Positions 43,026 to 52,406 are shown, counted from the stretch's first letter. The stretch is DNA of 58,532 nucleotides from Lachnospiraceae bacterium (GCA_014799405.1 JAAVIA010000013.1:1-58532), one strand, 5' to 3'. Numbers and translations are program-made. The notes: generated by a model from the letters alone, not told the origin.

Positions 43026-44969
43026 TTATATATTAAGAAAATCCTCCTCGGATATAATCGGCACTCCCAAAGATTTTGCCTTCTTGTTTTTGGAAGAACC
43101 CGATGTGACATCATTATTTATAAGATATGACGTTTTAGCAGAAACGCTTCCTGCAACCTTTCCGCCCCTGTCCTCAATAAGCTTCTTTAATTCATCCCTG
43201 TTGGCAAATGTATTAAGGGAGCCGGTTATAACGAAGGTTTTGCCCTCCAAATCCTGAGGGTTATTATTTTCCTCCTCAATGATGTTAAGCTCTCCCAAAA
43301 GCTCCCTAAGGCTGCTTACGTTAGCCTCGTCCGCAAAATATGCAACGATTCCTTCCGCAATAACACCGCCTATGTCTTTTATCTCCGTAAGCTCCTCCAC
43401 GTCTGCGTTTATTATATCTTCTATATTATTTTTGAAATGCCTGCAAATAAGCTTTGCTGTTGCATTTCCAACATTAACTATGCCAATTCCGTAAAGGACA
43501 CGGTTAAAGGTTGTATTTCTTGAAGCGTCAATTGAGCTTATCATATTTTCGTAGGATTTTTCGCCAAAGCCCTCCATAGTAACTATATCGTCACGGAAGC
43601 GTTCAAGTCTGTATATGTCGCTAAAATTTGTTATAAAACCTTTTTCAATAAATTTCTCAAGTGTCTGCTCGGAAAGTCCTTCAATATTCATTGCATTTCT
43701 TGATACAAAATGCGTAAAAAGCTTTACCTGCTTTGCAGGGCAGGCAGCATTCGGACAGTAAAGTGTTTCCACCTGATTTTCATTTCTTATAACCGCCTCT
43801 TTTCCACATGCAGGACAGATGTCCGGTATTACAAGCTTTCCGCTTCTCGTAAGATTTTCACTTATCTGCGGAATAATCATGTTTGCCTTGTATACCTTTA
43901 TTGTATCACCGAGCCCAAGCTCAAGCTGCTTTACAATGCTTACATTGTGTATGCTTGCACGGCTTACCGAGGTTCCCTCAAGAAATACCGGCTTAAATAT
44001 GGCTACAGGATTAATAAGTCCCGTTCTCGACGGACTCCATTCAATCTCAAGAAGCTCCGTCTCCGCCTCCTCGTCCGCCCACTTAAAGGCTATGGAGTCT
44101 CTTGGAAATTTTGAGGTCACGCCAAGGCTTCTTCCGTATGCAACATCATCATAGGAAAGCACAAGTCCATCTGACGGCACATCATTTTCGGTAATCTTAT
44201 CTGCAAAAAGCTTTACGGCGTCCTGCATGCTGTCTTTCGTAACCTCAATATGCCACACAACCTCAAAACCGAGTCCCTCAAGAAAATCAAACCGATTCGT
44301 CATGGAGGAATTAACAGTTTCATCTGATATATCCAGCATGTTAAATGCATAAAATCTTACATTTCGGTTTGCAGTTATCTCATTGTTAAGCTGCCTTACG
44401 CTTCCGCTGCATAAATTTCTCGGATTCTTGTATTTTGCATCCGCATCCTCTATTACAGCGTTTATTTTGTTAAATTCCGAATAGGTTATAACGGCCTCGC
44501 CCCTTATTACAAGCGTGTCCGTATATGGAATAAGAGACGGAATATTGACAAATACCCTTGCATTATTTGTTATGACCTCTCCTACCTCTCCGTTTCCTCT
44601 TGTAACTGCCTTTACAAGCTCTCCGTTTTCATAGGTAAGCACAACCGTAAGCCCGTCAAGCTTCCACGATAATACTCCCTTTTTATCACCAAGCCACTCT
44701 CCCAAATCCTCCACGCTCTTTGTTTTGTCAAGAGAAAGCATTGGCGCTGCATGTGCCTCCTTTGGAAGCTCGCTTAATATCTCATAGCCTACCCTTACAG
44801 TGGGACTTCCCGAAAGTCTTATGCCTGTCTCATTTTCAAGTGCCACAAGCTCGTCATAAAGCTTATCGTACTCAAAATTACTCATAATCTCCCTGTCCTG
44901 TTGGTAGTAAGCCTTTGATGCCTCATTTAAAATATTCACAAGCTCTTTTATTCTATCTGTTTTATTCAT
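43026..44969 (-). CDS. ligA: NAD-dependent DNA ligase
   Basis: This 647-residue ligase seals DNA nicks in replication and repair. Its parts are an N-terminal Ia domain (YYQQDREIMSNFEYDKLY), an adenylation domain with K103 in WKLDG, an OB fold, a four-cysteine zinc finger (CPACGKE...CPNAACPAKQ), helix-hairpin-helix repeats and a C-terminal BRCT domain (LEGKTFVITGSLNTFANRDE). Length is a little under the usual 670 but no domain is missing. ATG follows AAAGGGGGC. Confidence 0.97.
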   Translation of the reverse strand: MNKTDRIKELVNILNEASKAYYQQDREIMSNFEYDKLYDELVALENETGIRLSGSPTVRVGYEILSELPKEAHAAPMLSLDKTKSVEDLGEWLGDKKGVLSWKLDGLTVVLTYENGELVKAVTRGNGEVGEVITNNARVFVNIPSLIPYTDTLVIRGEAVITYSEFNKINAVIEDADAKYKNPRNLCSGSVRQLNNEITANRNVRFYAFNMLDISDETVNSSMTNRFDFLEGLGFEVVWHIEVTKDSMQDAVKLFADKITENDVPSDGLVLSYDDVAYGRSLGVTSKFPRDSIAFKWADEEAETELLEIEWSPSRTGLINPVAIFKPVFLEGTSVSRASIHNVSIVKQLELGLGDTIKVYKANMIIPQISENLTRSGKLVIPDICPACGKEAVIRNENQVETLYCPNAACPAKQVKLFTHFVSRNAMNIEGLSEQTLEKFIEKGFITNFSDIYRLERFRDDIVTMEGFGEKSYENMISSIDASRNTTFNRVLYGIGIVNVGNATAKLICRHFKNNIEDIINADVEELTEIKDIGGVIAEGIVAYFADEANVSSLRELLGELNIIEEENNNPQDLEGKTFVITGSLNTFANRDELKKLIEDRGGKVAGSVSAKTSYLINNDVTSGSSKNKKAKSLGVPIISEEDFLNI

Positions 44970-44992
44970 AATTTGCCCCCTTTATCGGAACA

Positions 44993-45125
44993 TCAGCCAT
45001 TCCATATTTGCCTTCGGCATATGTTCCGATTTACTTTGTAAATCGAGAACTCTATGGCTGACGTCGTGTCTCGGTGGCTTTGCCACCGGACATACTACAT
45101 GTCAAGTTTTCTATGAAAACTTGAC
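44993..45125. repeat. Hairpin-rich intergenic element
   Basis: Between ligA and the pseudouridine synthase gene are several short inverted repeats: ATCGGAAC...GTTCCGAT enclosing GCCTTCGGC, GATTTACTTTGTAAATC, CGGTGGCTTTGCCACCG, and GTCAAGTTTTCTATGAAAACTTGAC, which contains the stop of the downstream gene. CAGCCAT and ATGGCTG can pair across the first two, which would form a crossed (pseudoknot-like) structure. The style matches the multi-hairpin elements at 32.7 and 54.6 kb but the sequence differs. Confidence 0.65.
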
Positions 45126-45845
45126 ACAATTTCCATCCTTCTCCAAAGCCTTACGCAGTCTCATTTCTTCCTCCCCTGTAACTTGTCTGTACTCACCGGG
45201 CTTCAGATTGCCAAGCACCACATTCATCACCCTGACACGCTTCAAATGAACAACCCTGTATCCAAGTGCCTCGCACATTCGTCTTATCTGCCTGTTTAAC
45301 CCCTGGGTCAGTACGATTTTAAATGTTCTGTTACCTGTTTTTATAACACGGCACTTTTTTGTAACAGTGTCAAGGATTGGCACTCCCTCTGACATTTTTT
45401 CTATAAAGTCCTCCGTCAAATCCTTGTTTACACGGACAAAATATTCCTTTTCGTGATTGTTTACGGATTTTTGTATTTTATTTGCAAGCTCTCCATCATT
45501 TGTGAGGAGCAAAAGACCGCTTGAAGCCTTGTCAAGCCTTCCGACATAATTTACCTTTTCAGGGAAATCAATATGGTTAAACAGGCTGTCCCTATCCGCT
45601 TCCTTTGAGGTACACACAAGCCCAAGAGGTTTGTTGTATGCATATATGATTCTTTTCTTAAGAGGCTTGACCGGTTTTCCCCTGTAGCATACCCGGCTAT
45701 CAGAAAATACCCTGCTTCCCAAAGTTGCAGTTTCCCCGTCAATTGTAACCTCTCCGTGCTCTATTATAGTATCTGCCTGTCTCCTTGAGCAAATACCCGC
45801 CTCACTTAAATATTTATTTAATCTTATACCCTGTTCATCACTCAT
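45111..45845 (-). CDS. 23S/16S rRNA pseudouridine synthase, RluB/RluF (RsuA) family
   Basis: This is a 244-residue enzyme. An N-terminal S4 RNA-binding domain (IRLNKYLSEAGICSRRQAD) is followed by the catalytic core with NYVGRLDKASSGLLLLTNDG, where the aspartate of GRLD is the catalytic residue. QGLNRQIRRMCEALGYRVVHL is typical of the RluB/RluF/RsuA branch. The exact target uridine cannot be told. Its stop codon lies inside a perfect hairpin. ATG follows AGAGGACTATAAAAC. Confidence 0.93.
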   Translation of the reverse strand: MSDEQGIRLNKYLSEAGICSRRQADTIIEHGEVTIDGETATLGSRVFSDSRVCYRGKPVKPLKKRIIYAYNKPLGLVCTSKEADRDSLFNHIDFPEKVNYVGRLDKASSGLLLLTNDGELANKIQKSVNNHEKEYFVRVNKDLTEDFIEKMSEGVPILDTVTKKCRVIKTGNRTFKIVLTQGLNRQIRRMCEALGYRVVHLKRVRVMNVVLGNLKPGEYRQVTGEEEMRLRKALEKDGNCVKFS

Positions 45846-45907
45846 GTTTTATAGTCCTCTTATATATCTATAATGTCAGTTGAAATATTCCAAACATATG
45901 TAAAGGG

Positions 45908-45940
45908 GGGCTGTCGCACTAAGAATAAATGCGACAGCCC
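45908..45940. terminator. Hairpin downstream of the membrane protein gene
   Basis: GGGCTGTCGC pairs perfectly with GCGACAGCCC around 13 bases. It lies 3 bp after the stop of the minus-strand gene at 45943. On the plus strand TTTT follows; on the minus strand CCCTTT follows. Its arm GGCTGTCGCACTAAGAAT is nearly the end sequence of the MITE-like family, suggesting that a shortened element has become a terminator. Confidence 0.7.
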
Positions 45941-45942
45941 TT

Positions 45943-46614
45943 TTACTGTCCGTTTTCCTGTATTTTACTGTAAATCCTTGCAAATTCCTCATCCGTTTGC
46001 ACACATATCTCTATATCGTCATTGACGCTTTTATATAATTGCTGTATGTATGAATTTTTATATGCCACATCAATACATGCCTTAATGTCAGTGTCATCTG
46101 TATTGTTATCTATAAGATACCCTCCGTCAGTCTTTCTGGCATAATAACAATTAACATTCAGCGGCTTGCATTTTATTCCGCTTGCCTCAGTCATTTTCAT
46201 GTTGGAAACGGCATATACAATTTTATCCTCACTGTCGTGTATTTGAAGCGTGTAACATATTATATTTTCATATCCCGCAATTACCTTTGCCTTCTCAACA
46301 TAATTTACCATATCGGCAAATTCATCGGGCTTGGTAACAAGTGTAACAAGGGCATCCTTATCACATGCCGCTTCGGCCTCGAGATACGCCGTAATAAGCT
46401 CATTTATTTCAGGATAGGCATTGACCTCATACATGCCCTCCGAAACCTTTGAAGTACCGGATGAAGCCTTATTATTTTTCCATTTTTCCACAAAAGAAGA
46501 AAAACCGTCACTGAAATAAAAATAAAAAACAAGTGCAAGCAGTATAAAAATAAGCCATCCAAGAAATAACGCCATACCGGCAATTCCTTTATCCTTTTTC
46601 TTTTGTCTGCTCAT
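45943..46614 (-). CDS. Membrane-anchored protein of unknown function
   Basis: This is a 223-residue protein from the ATG at 46614. A basic N-terminus (SRQKKKDKG) precedes one strong transmembrane helix (MALFLGWLIFILLALVFYFYF), and the remaining 185 residues should lie outside the cell. The outer part has helical acidic stretches (AYLEAEAACDKDALVTLV) and a beta-rich segment (YENIICYTLQIHDS) resembling NTF2-like small domains, but I cannot assign a family. An in-frame GTG one codon upstream is less likely. A MITE-like element lies just upstream of it. Confidence 0.75.
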   Translation of the reverse strand: MSRQKKKDKGIAGMALFLGWLIFILLALVFYFYFSDGFSSFVEKWKNNKASSGTSKVSEGMYEVNAYPEINELITAYLEAEAACDKDALVTLVTKPDEFADMVNYVEKAKVIAGYENIICYTLQIHDSEDKIVYAVSNMKMTEASGIKCKPLNVNCYYARKTDGGYLIDNNTDDTDIKACIDVAYKNSYIQQLYKSVNDDIEICVQTDEEFARIYSKIQENGQ

Positions 46615-46642
46615 CACTGGTCCCCCTTTATAAACGGGTTAT

Positions 46643-46812
46643 GATGTGGCTGTCACACATTTAGGATATTTATGTCATAATATAAAAAAATCGTTTGAAG
46701 ACGTCGGTACTTAGGAGACGTACTTTGTCACCTTAGTACCGTTACGTCGGAGACGAGCGAAAGCGTATTTTTGTTATTATGATATAAATATGATTAGTGT
46801 GACAGTCACATC
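46643..46812. repeat. MITE-like palindromic element, copy 2
   Basis: This 170-bp relative of the element at 28744 has arms beginning GATGTGGCTGTCACAC (46643) and ending GTGTGACAGTCACATC (46812), a longer match than in copy 1. The cores share GACGTCGGTACTTAGGAGACG, CCTTAGTACCGTTACGTC and GAGCGAAAGCGT. It begins 5 bp from the 3' end of tRNA-Arg and runs almost to the upstream region of the membrane-protein gene. Confidence 0.85.
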
Positions 46813-46817
46813 CATAC

Positions 46818-46889
46818 TGCACCAGAGAGGAATCGAACCTCCGCACATGGCTCCGGAGGCCATTGCTCTATCCACTGAGCTACTGATGC
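46818..46889 (-). tRNA. tRNA-Arg (anticodon CCG)
   Basis: The minus strand folds into a full cloverleaf. The acceptor stem GCATCAG pairs with CTGGTGC, with discriminator A. The D-arm is GCTC/GAGC. The anticodon stem ATGGC/GCCAT has loop CTCCGGA, giving CCG, which reads CGG. The T-arm is GGAGG-TTCGATT-CCTCT. The 3' CCA is not encoded. The first ten bases overlap the 3' end of ribF, including its stop codon. No separate promoter was seen between them, so the tRNA is probably cut out of the ribF-containing transcript. Confidence 0.95.
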
Positions 46890-47764
46890 ATAGCTTTTTG
46901 TTTATCTTTTTCAAGCTGAATTTTAAGCTCATTTATGCTGTTGAATTTTATCTCGCCACGTAGAAAGCTTTTTATGCTTACTGTTAAATCCCTCCCATAT
47001 AAATCTCCGGAATAATCTATTATATGAGTTTCGACACGTGTAACTTGGTCCGTGTCCGTTGTAGGATTTGAGCCTATATTTGTTATGGCTTTGTATATAA
47101 CGTTATCAATGCATACACTGGAAGTATATACTCCGTCAGCAGGAAGCAGCTTGTCTTTCTCAGGTATTATATTAGCTGTAGGAAAACCAATTTCCCTGCC
47201 CAGTCTTTTGCCACTGGTTACCTCCCCCGATATGGAATAATCCCTTCCCATATACAGGGAAACCCGTTCCATATCTCCCCTTTCAATAAATTTTTTTATA
47301 AGGGAGGAGCTTACGATTATGTTGTCTATCATAAGCTTTTTAAATGCGATTACACAAAAGCCAAGCTTTTCTCCAAGCTTTATTAACGTATTTACGTCGC
47401 CGCTTCTTTTGCTGCCAAACCGGAAGTCCTCACCGACAACTACATATTTAGCTCCAAGTCTGTCTACAAGAATATTTTTTACAAAATCCTCCGGTGACAT
47501 TTTTGCAAACTCCGAGGAAAATTCACATTCAGCAGCTATCTGTATGCCTGCTCTTTCAAGTATGGAAAAACGTTCCCTCGGTATATTAATAACTTTATCA
47601 GATGGAACATTTACAGTCAATACCACACTTGTAAGTTTATTTTCACCTGAAAGCTCTGCAATTTTATCAAGCAAAAGCATATGTCCCTTATGAAGTCCCT
47701 CAAATTTGCCAAGTGCAACTGCCGAATTTTCCAATTTTAATTTATCGTAAGCTGTTATCTTCAA
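46880..47764 (-). CDS. ribF: Bifunctional riboflavin kinase/FAD synthetase
   Basis: This 294-residue protein makes FMN and then FAD from riboflavin. The N-terminal adenylyltransferase domain shows ALGKFEGLHKGHMLLL (GxFDGxHxGH pattern with Glu for Asp) and VVVGEDFRFGSKRSGD. The C-terminal kinase domain has GKRLGREIGFPTANI and LPADGVYTSSV. It starts with TTG after AAGAGGTAAATACGC, 21 bp after truB. Its stop codon lies inside the tRNA-Arg gene. It ends the nusA-infB operon. Confidence 0.95.
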   Translation of the reverse strand: MKITAYDKLKLENSAVALGKFEGLHKGHMLLLDKIAELSGENKLTSVVLTVNVPSDKVINIPRERFSILERAGIQIAAECEFSSEFAKMSPEDFVKNILVDRLGAKYVVVGEDFRFGSKRSGDVNTLIKLGEKLGFCVIAFKKLMIDNIIVSSSLIKKFIERGDMERVSLYMGRDYSISGEVTSGKRLGREIGFPTANIIPEKDKLLPADGVYTSSVCIDNVIYKAITNIGSNPTTDTDQVTRVETHIIDYSGDLYGRDLTVSIKSFLRGEIKFNSINELKIQLEKDKQKAMHQ

Positions 47765-47785
47765 GCGTATTTACCTCTTGTTTTC

Positions 47786-48736
47786 TTACAAAAACATTTT
47801 CACAGGCTTAAACATGCCTATCTTTTTTTCATATTGATATAATCCGTAGAGATTTCCGTCATAATATACCCTGACGGCATGTTCCCTGTCTATATCAGCC
47901 TTTTCAAAATATGTGTCTAAAAGCTTATTGCCATTTAAAAGGCTGTTTTTAAATTCTTCCCTTATGTCAGCTCTTTCATATTCCTGAAGCAAAGAATCCA
48001 TCGGCATAATATACCCTTCAAGCTCGCCCTTATCATATAAAGCTTTAATCTCGTCAAGCTTAATTGCATCCTCTATTTTGTTCCCATGGGCTTCTTTTCT
48101 CTTAAGAGCCATAAGCGTACCAAAGCTTCCAAGGCTTTTTCCTATATCCCTGCAAAGGCTTCTTATGTATGTGCCCTTTGAGCAGTGTACCATCATGGAA
48201 ATACATTTGTATGTTCCGCCATTTGCGATAACAAACTCACTGCCAAGACCTGCCTCGGAAACGTCAAGCTCATATACGCTTATATCATCTATCGAATATA
48301 TTTCCACATGTCTGGGCGTTCTTTCCACGCTTTCGCCTGCCCTTGCATATTCGTACAGCTTTTTACCGCCAACCTTTATGGCTGAATACATGGGCGGAAG
48401 CTGCTCATATTCTCCCACAAAGCTCTCTATGACACTTTTTATATCCTCATTAGAAATGTCGGAAGCACCGACAGATAAAACCCTGCCCGTTACGTCCTCC
48501 GTGTCCGTATCATATCCGAGAAGCATAACCGCCTCGTACTGCTTATCGCTCTCCGTAAGCATACCCGAAAGCTTTGTCGCTTTTCCCAGACATACAGGCA
48601 AAACACCCTCTGCCATAGGGTCAAGTGTTCCTGTATGACCTATTTTTTTCTGCTTTAATATGCCTCTTAATTTTGCTACAACATCAAAGGAGGTGTAACC
48701 TTGCTCCTTATATACATTTAAAATTCCATCTATCAT
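47786..48736 (-). CDS. truB: tRNA pseudouridine(55) synthase
   Basis: This 316-residue enzyme makes pseudouridine 55 in the T-loop of tRNAs. It has GILNVYKEQGYTSFDVV, then KKIGHTGTLDPMAEGVLPV with the catalytic aspartate, and CSKGTYIRSLCRDIG. Length is normal. Its ATG overlaps the stop of nrnA by 4 bp (ATGA), so translation is coupled. Confidence 0.97.
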   Translation of the reverse strand: MIDGILNVYKEQGYTSFDVVAKLRGILKQKKIGHTGTLDPMAEGVLPVCLGKATKLSGMLTESDKQYEAVMLLGYDTDTEDVTGRVLSVGASDISNEDIKSVIESFVGEYEQLPPMYSAIKVGGKKLYEYARAGESVERTPRHVEIYSIDDISVYELDVSEAGLGSEFVIANGGTYKCISMMVHCSKGTYIRSLCRDIGKSLGSFGTLMALKRKEAHGNKIEDAIKLDEIKALYDKGELEGYIMPMDSLLQEYERADIREEFKNSLLNGNKLLDTYFEKADIDREHAVRVYYDGNLYGLYQYEKKIGMFKPVKMFL

Positions 48737-49683
48737 AACTGCATTGCCACCATGTCAATGATACGGTTTAAAACCTCCTCATATGCTCCCGCCGCCTCAA
48801 AGCCTGCTGCCCTGATATGTCCGCCTCCACCATAAGAAACGGCAATTTTACTCACGTCAACATAGGATACGGAACGAAGGCTGTATTTGAAAACCTCCTC
48901 CGAAAGCTGATATGCAAATATGGCAACCTCAACCCCCTCCGTAACACGAAGCTTGTCAATAATACCATCAGTATCATCCTTTGTTGCCCCATACTTGTCA
49001 AATACTTCATTTGTTACGCACGTAAATATAACCTTACCATCAAGCGCTAAGCCACAGTTAAGCAGAGCTTCACCGGTAATCTTGTTTTGTACATATGTAA
49101 CCTTATAAAAGGTTTCATCTATTATATACTGGGAACGTACTCCCTTTGAAATAAGCTCTCCTGCAATCTCCATTGTCTCTTTGGTTGTTGACGGATATTT
49201 GAATACGCCTGTATCGTGGACAATGCCAAGATATAAACATTCTGCACACTCCCTTGATATAAGCTCCTTGTCCATATGCCTGTATATAATTTCGCATGTT
49301 GATGATGCATCAGGGTCACAGTAAAAATATGCTCCAAAACCCTGATTGCTCCTGTGGTGGTCTAAACAAGCCGTATCCTTTGCATTTTGAAATATCGGTG
49401 CAAAAGCCCCATGCCTGTCAGTGTCCCCACAGTCAAGGGATACAGCAAGGTCATATACCTTATCACAGGTCTTGTGCACGATATGTTCAGCGCCGTTCAG
49501 GAATCTGAATTTTGGTGCTATTTCCTCCAGATATACAACAATGGTTTTATGCGGATAATTTTCGGCTATATAATTGTAAAATCCAAGGCATGAGCCGACA
49601 CAGTCGCCGTCAGGTCTTATATGACCTATAACTGCAATTGTATCAGCAGCCTCAATCTTTTTTAAAAATAAATCCTTATTCAT
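48733..49683 (-). CDS. DHH/DHHA1 phosphoesterase (NrnA-like)
   Basis: This 316-residue phosphoesterase has the metal-binding motifs VIGHIRPDGDCVGSCLG, SLDCGDTDRHG and ACLDHHRSNQGFG (DHH), and a C-terminal DHHA1 domain with YGGGGHIRAAGFEA. Members degrade short oligoribonucleotides or pAp (nanoRNase NrnA). The place between rbfA and truB is the conserved one for this family. It overlaps rbfA by 4 bp and truB by 4 bp. Confidence 0.94.
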   Translation of the reverse strand: MNKDLFLKKIEAADTIAVIGHIRPDGDCVGSCLGFYNYIAENYPHKTIVVYLEEIAPKFRFLNGAEHIVHKTCDKVYDLAVSLDCGDTDRHGAFAPIFQNAKDTACLDHHRSNQGFGAYFYCDPDASSTCEIIYRHMDKELISRECAECLYLGIVHDTGVFKYPSTTKETMEIAGELISKGVRSQYIIDETFYKVTYVQNKITGEALLNCGLALDGKVIFTCVTNEVFDKYGATKDDTDGIIDKLRVTEGVEVAIFAYQLSEEVFKYSLRSVSYVDVSKIAVSYGGGGHIRAAGFEAAGAYEEVLNRIIDMVAMQL

Positions 49684-50045
49684 AAACCTGCGTCCCTAGC
49701 TATAACCTCGTCAATTTTCTTTGACATTTCTATTCCGTATTCAATGGAATTATCTGCAACAAATGTAAGCTCAGGGGTATTTCTTAAATTCAAGCTTCTT
49801 GCCAGCTCTCTCCTTATATAGCCCGCTGCACTTTTAAGTCCCTCTATGGTATTCATAACAGACTCCTCATCTCCCAAAACGCTTACAAATACCTTGCAGT
49901 ATTTTAAATCCTTTGTTACGTTTACACCTGTAATTACAGTCATTGGGCTGATGCGTGGGTCCTTTATCTCCGTGCTTATAATTTGGCTAAGCTCCTTCTG
50001 AACCTCAACATTTACTCTTTCACTTTTATGACTTGTCTTTTTCAT
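49680..50045 (-). CDS. rbfA: 30S ribosome-binding factor RbfA
   Basis: This is a 121-residue KH-like cold-shock assembly factor for the 30S subunit. It shows ERVNVEVQKELSQIISTEIK, DPRISPMTVITGVNVTKDL and LRNTPELTFVADNSIEYG, standard for the family. It lies 21 bp after infB and overlaps the phosphoesterase start by 4 bp. ATG follows AGGAGCAGCT. Confidence 0.96.
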   Translation of the reverse strand: MKKTSHKSERVNVEVQKELSQIISTEIKDPRISPMTVITGVNVTKDLKYCKVFVSVLGDEESVMNTIEGLKSAAGYIRRELARSLNLRNTPELTFVADNSIEYGIEMSKKIDEVIARDAGL

Positions 50046-50066
50046 AGCTGCTCCTAATATATTTAA

Positions 50067-52403
50067 CTACTGTCTTTGAACCTCCTGCATAATGTAAGCC
50101 TCTATAACGTCTTCTTCCTTTATGTCATTGTAATTTTCTATAACAATACCACATTCAAAGCCGCTCTTAACCTCCTTAACATCATCCTTAAATCTCTTAA
50201 GTGACGCAAGAGGACCCTCAAATATCTGCTCACCCTCACGGGAAATTCTCACTGTACAGTTTCTTGAAATATAGCCGTCAAGTACATATGAGCCTGCAAT
50301 CGTACCTATGCCTGATGCCTTGTAGGTCTGTCTTACCTCTGCATGACCTATAACCTTCTCCTCGAAAATAGGGTCCAGCATGCCCTTCATTGCCGATTCA
50401 ATATCCTCTATGGCATTATAAATAACTCTGTAAAGTCTTATGTCAACCTTTTCTCTGTCTGCAACATCCTTTGCCTGATTGTCCGGTCTTATGTTAAATC
50501 CGATAATTATTGCATTTGAAGCTGATGCAAGTATAACGTCAGACTCATTGATTGCACCGACGCCTGAGTGGATGCATTTAACGGCAACCTCCTCATTTGA
50601 AAGCTTTAAGAGACTTGCCTTTACCGCCTCAACAGAGCCCTGCACGTCCGCCTTAATAATAAGATTAAGGTCCTTTACATTGCCCTCCTGAATCTTATTG
50701 TAAAGGTCGTCAAGGGACATTCTGGACTTAGTATCTGCAATAAGCCTCTCCTTGCTTCTGTTTATAAATGCATCGGATATCTGTCTTGCTTCCTTCTCGG
50801 TATTTACAGCCATAAATATTTCACCTGACTGCGGCACACCATTAAGACCAAGTATTTCAACAGGAGTGGAAGGATAAGCTTCCTTAACACGTCTGTGCTT
50901 ATCGTCAAACATAGCTCTTACCTTACCGTGAACATCACCCACTGCTACGCAGTCTCCGACACGCAGTGTACCCTTTTGTACGAGAACAGTGGCAACAGAG
51001 CCACGTCCCTTGTCAAGCTGTGCCTCAATGACAATTCCTCTTGCCTTACGCTTTTTATTTGCCTTAAGCTCAAGTATTTCTGCGGTAAGAATAATCATCT
51101 CAAGAAGATTATCGATACCCTCCTTTGTATGGGCTGACACAGGACAAAATATTGTTGAGCCGCCCCAATCCTCAGGAATAAGCTCATATTCCATAAGCTC
51201 CTGCTTAACTCTCTCAATATTGGCGCTTTCCTTGTCAATTTTATTTATGGCAACAATAATTTCTATTCCTGCTGCCTTTGCATGGTTTATTGCCTCTACT
51301 GTCTGCGGCATAACACCGTCGTCGGCAGCTACAACAAGTATTGCAATATCAGTTGACTGTGCGCCCCTCATTCTCATCGCCGTAAACGCTTCATGTCCGG
51401 GCGTATCAAGAAATGTAATCTTCTGCTTGTTTATCGATACAACGGATGCACCGATATGCTGTGTAATTCCGCCTGCCTCGTCCTCTATGACCGCTGAATT
51501 TCTTATTGCATCAAGGAGAGAGGTTTTACCATGGTCTACATGACCCATGACACAGACTACAGGCGGACGTGGCGTCATAAGAGATTCATCCTCCTCATCC
51601 TCCTTGAGAAGCTCCTCTATAACATCAACCTGCTCCTCAAGCTCTGCAATGTAATTATATTCAAGGGCAATATCCCCTGCTGCATCAAAATCAAGCTCCG
51701 AATTTACGTTTAACATTTTTCCTGCCATAAACAGCTTTTTAATAAGCTGTGCAACAGGCACCTTTATCTTATCTGCAAGCTCACCCACCGTAAGCACCTC
51801 AGGAAGTATAACGGTTTTTATAACAGGCTCAACAGGCTCCTGCTTCTTAGGACGCGGTGCCTCGTGTTGATTCTTAGGCTGAGGCTTAGTGCCATTTTGA
51901 GGCTTACCCTGCTGTGGTCTACCCTGCCCCGGCTTACCCTGCTGCGATTTTCCCTGCTGTGGCTTATTCTGCTGCGGTTTTGCCTGCTGTGGTTTACTCT
52001 GCTCCGGCCTGCTCTGCTGTGGTTTACTTTGCTCCGGCTTGCTTTGCTGTGATTTTTCAGCCTTATCATTGGAATTCTCCTGCTTCCTTACAGGTTTTTC
52101 CACTTTGGCAGCATCCTTTTTCTCTGTAGCATCCGGCTTTTTTTCTGTCTCCTTTTTTGGAGCAGGAGCCTTTTTCACTTTTTGCTCTGTCTTTGGTTCT
52201 GCCTTTGTCTCTGCTTTTTTAACGGCTTTACTGCCTGTATCCTTAACATAAATATCCCTTATATATTGTATCAGGTCGTCGCTTATACTACTCTGCGGCT
52301 TAAGACCTTCCTTTTTCTTTGCCAATTTTACAAGAAGCTCGCTGCTTGCTATTGGTTTTCCTAATTCACCTGATAATTGTTTCGCTAATTCGTGTACTCT
52401 CAT
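50067..52403 (-). CDS. infB: Translation initiation factor IF-2
   Basis: This is a 778-residue GTPase that brings initiator tRNA to the 30S subunit. The N-terminal IF2N domain (residues 1-52) is followed by a Lys/Glu/Ala-rich linker and, at 121-170, ten pentapeptide repeats of the SKPQQ type (51894-52043). A second IF2N segment, the G domain with GHVDHGKT (287-294), [12 protein letters not shown] and AINKID, and domains II to IV follow. The core is normal. Only the linker is unusual. ATG follows GGAGGTGTAATCT. Confidence 0.97.
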   Translation of the reverse strand: MRVHELAKQLSGELGKPIASSELLVKLAKKKEGLKPQSSISDDLIQYIRDIYVKDTGSKAVKKAETKAEPKTEQKVKKAPAPKKETEKKPDATEKKDAAKVEKPVRKQENSNDKAEKSQQSKPEQSKPQQSRPEQSKPQQAKPQQNKPQQGKSQQGKPGQGRPQQGKPQNGTKPQPKNQHEAPRPKKQEPVEPVIKTVILPEVLTVGELADKIKVPVAQLIKKLFMAGKMLNVNSELDFDAAGDIALEYNYIAELEEQVDVIEELLKEDEEDESLMTPRPPVVCVMGHVDHGKTSLLDAIRNSAVIEDEAGGITQHIGASVVSINKQKITFLDTPGHEAFTAMRMRGAQSTDIAILVVAADDGVMPQTVEAINHAKAAGIEIIVAINKIDKESANIERVKQELMEYELIPEDWGGSTIFCPVSAHTKEGIDNLLEMIILTAEILELKANKKRKARGIVIEAQLDKGRGSVATVLVQKGTLRVGDCVAVGDVHGKVRAMFDDKHRRVKEAYPSTPVEILGLNGVPQSGEIFMAVNTEKEARQISDAFINRSKERLIADTKSRMSLDDLYNKIQEGNVKDLNLIIKADVQGSVEAVKASLLKLSNEEVAVKCIHSGVGAINESDVILASASNAIIIGFNIRPDNQAKDVADREKVDIRLYRVIYNAIEDIESAMKGMLDPIFEEKVIGHAEVRQTYKASGIGTIAGSYVLDGYISRNCTVRISREGEQIFEGPLASLKRFKDDVKEVKSGFECGIVIENYNDIKEEDVIEAYIMQEVQRQ

Positions 52404-52406
52404 AGA

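Noticed and set aside
51818-52129. Overlapping open frames on both strands within infB
   Set aside because: They arise from the 15-bp tandem repeats, which are open in several frames; only the IF-2 frame has a start, a site and homology.
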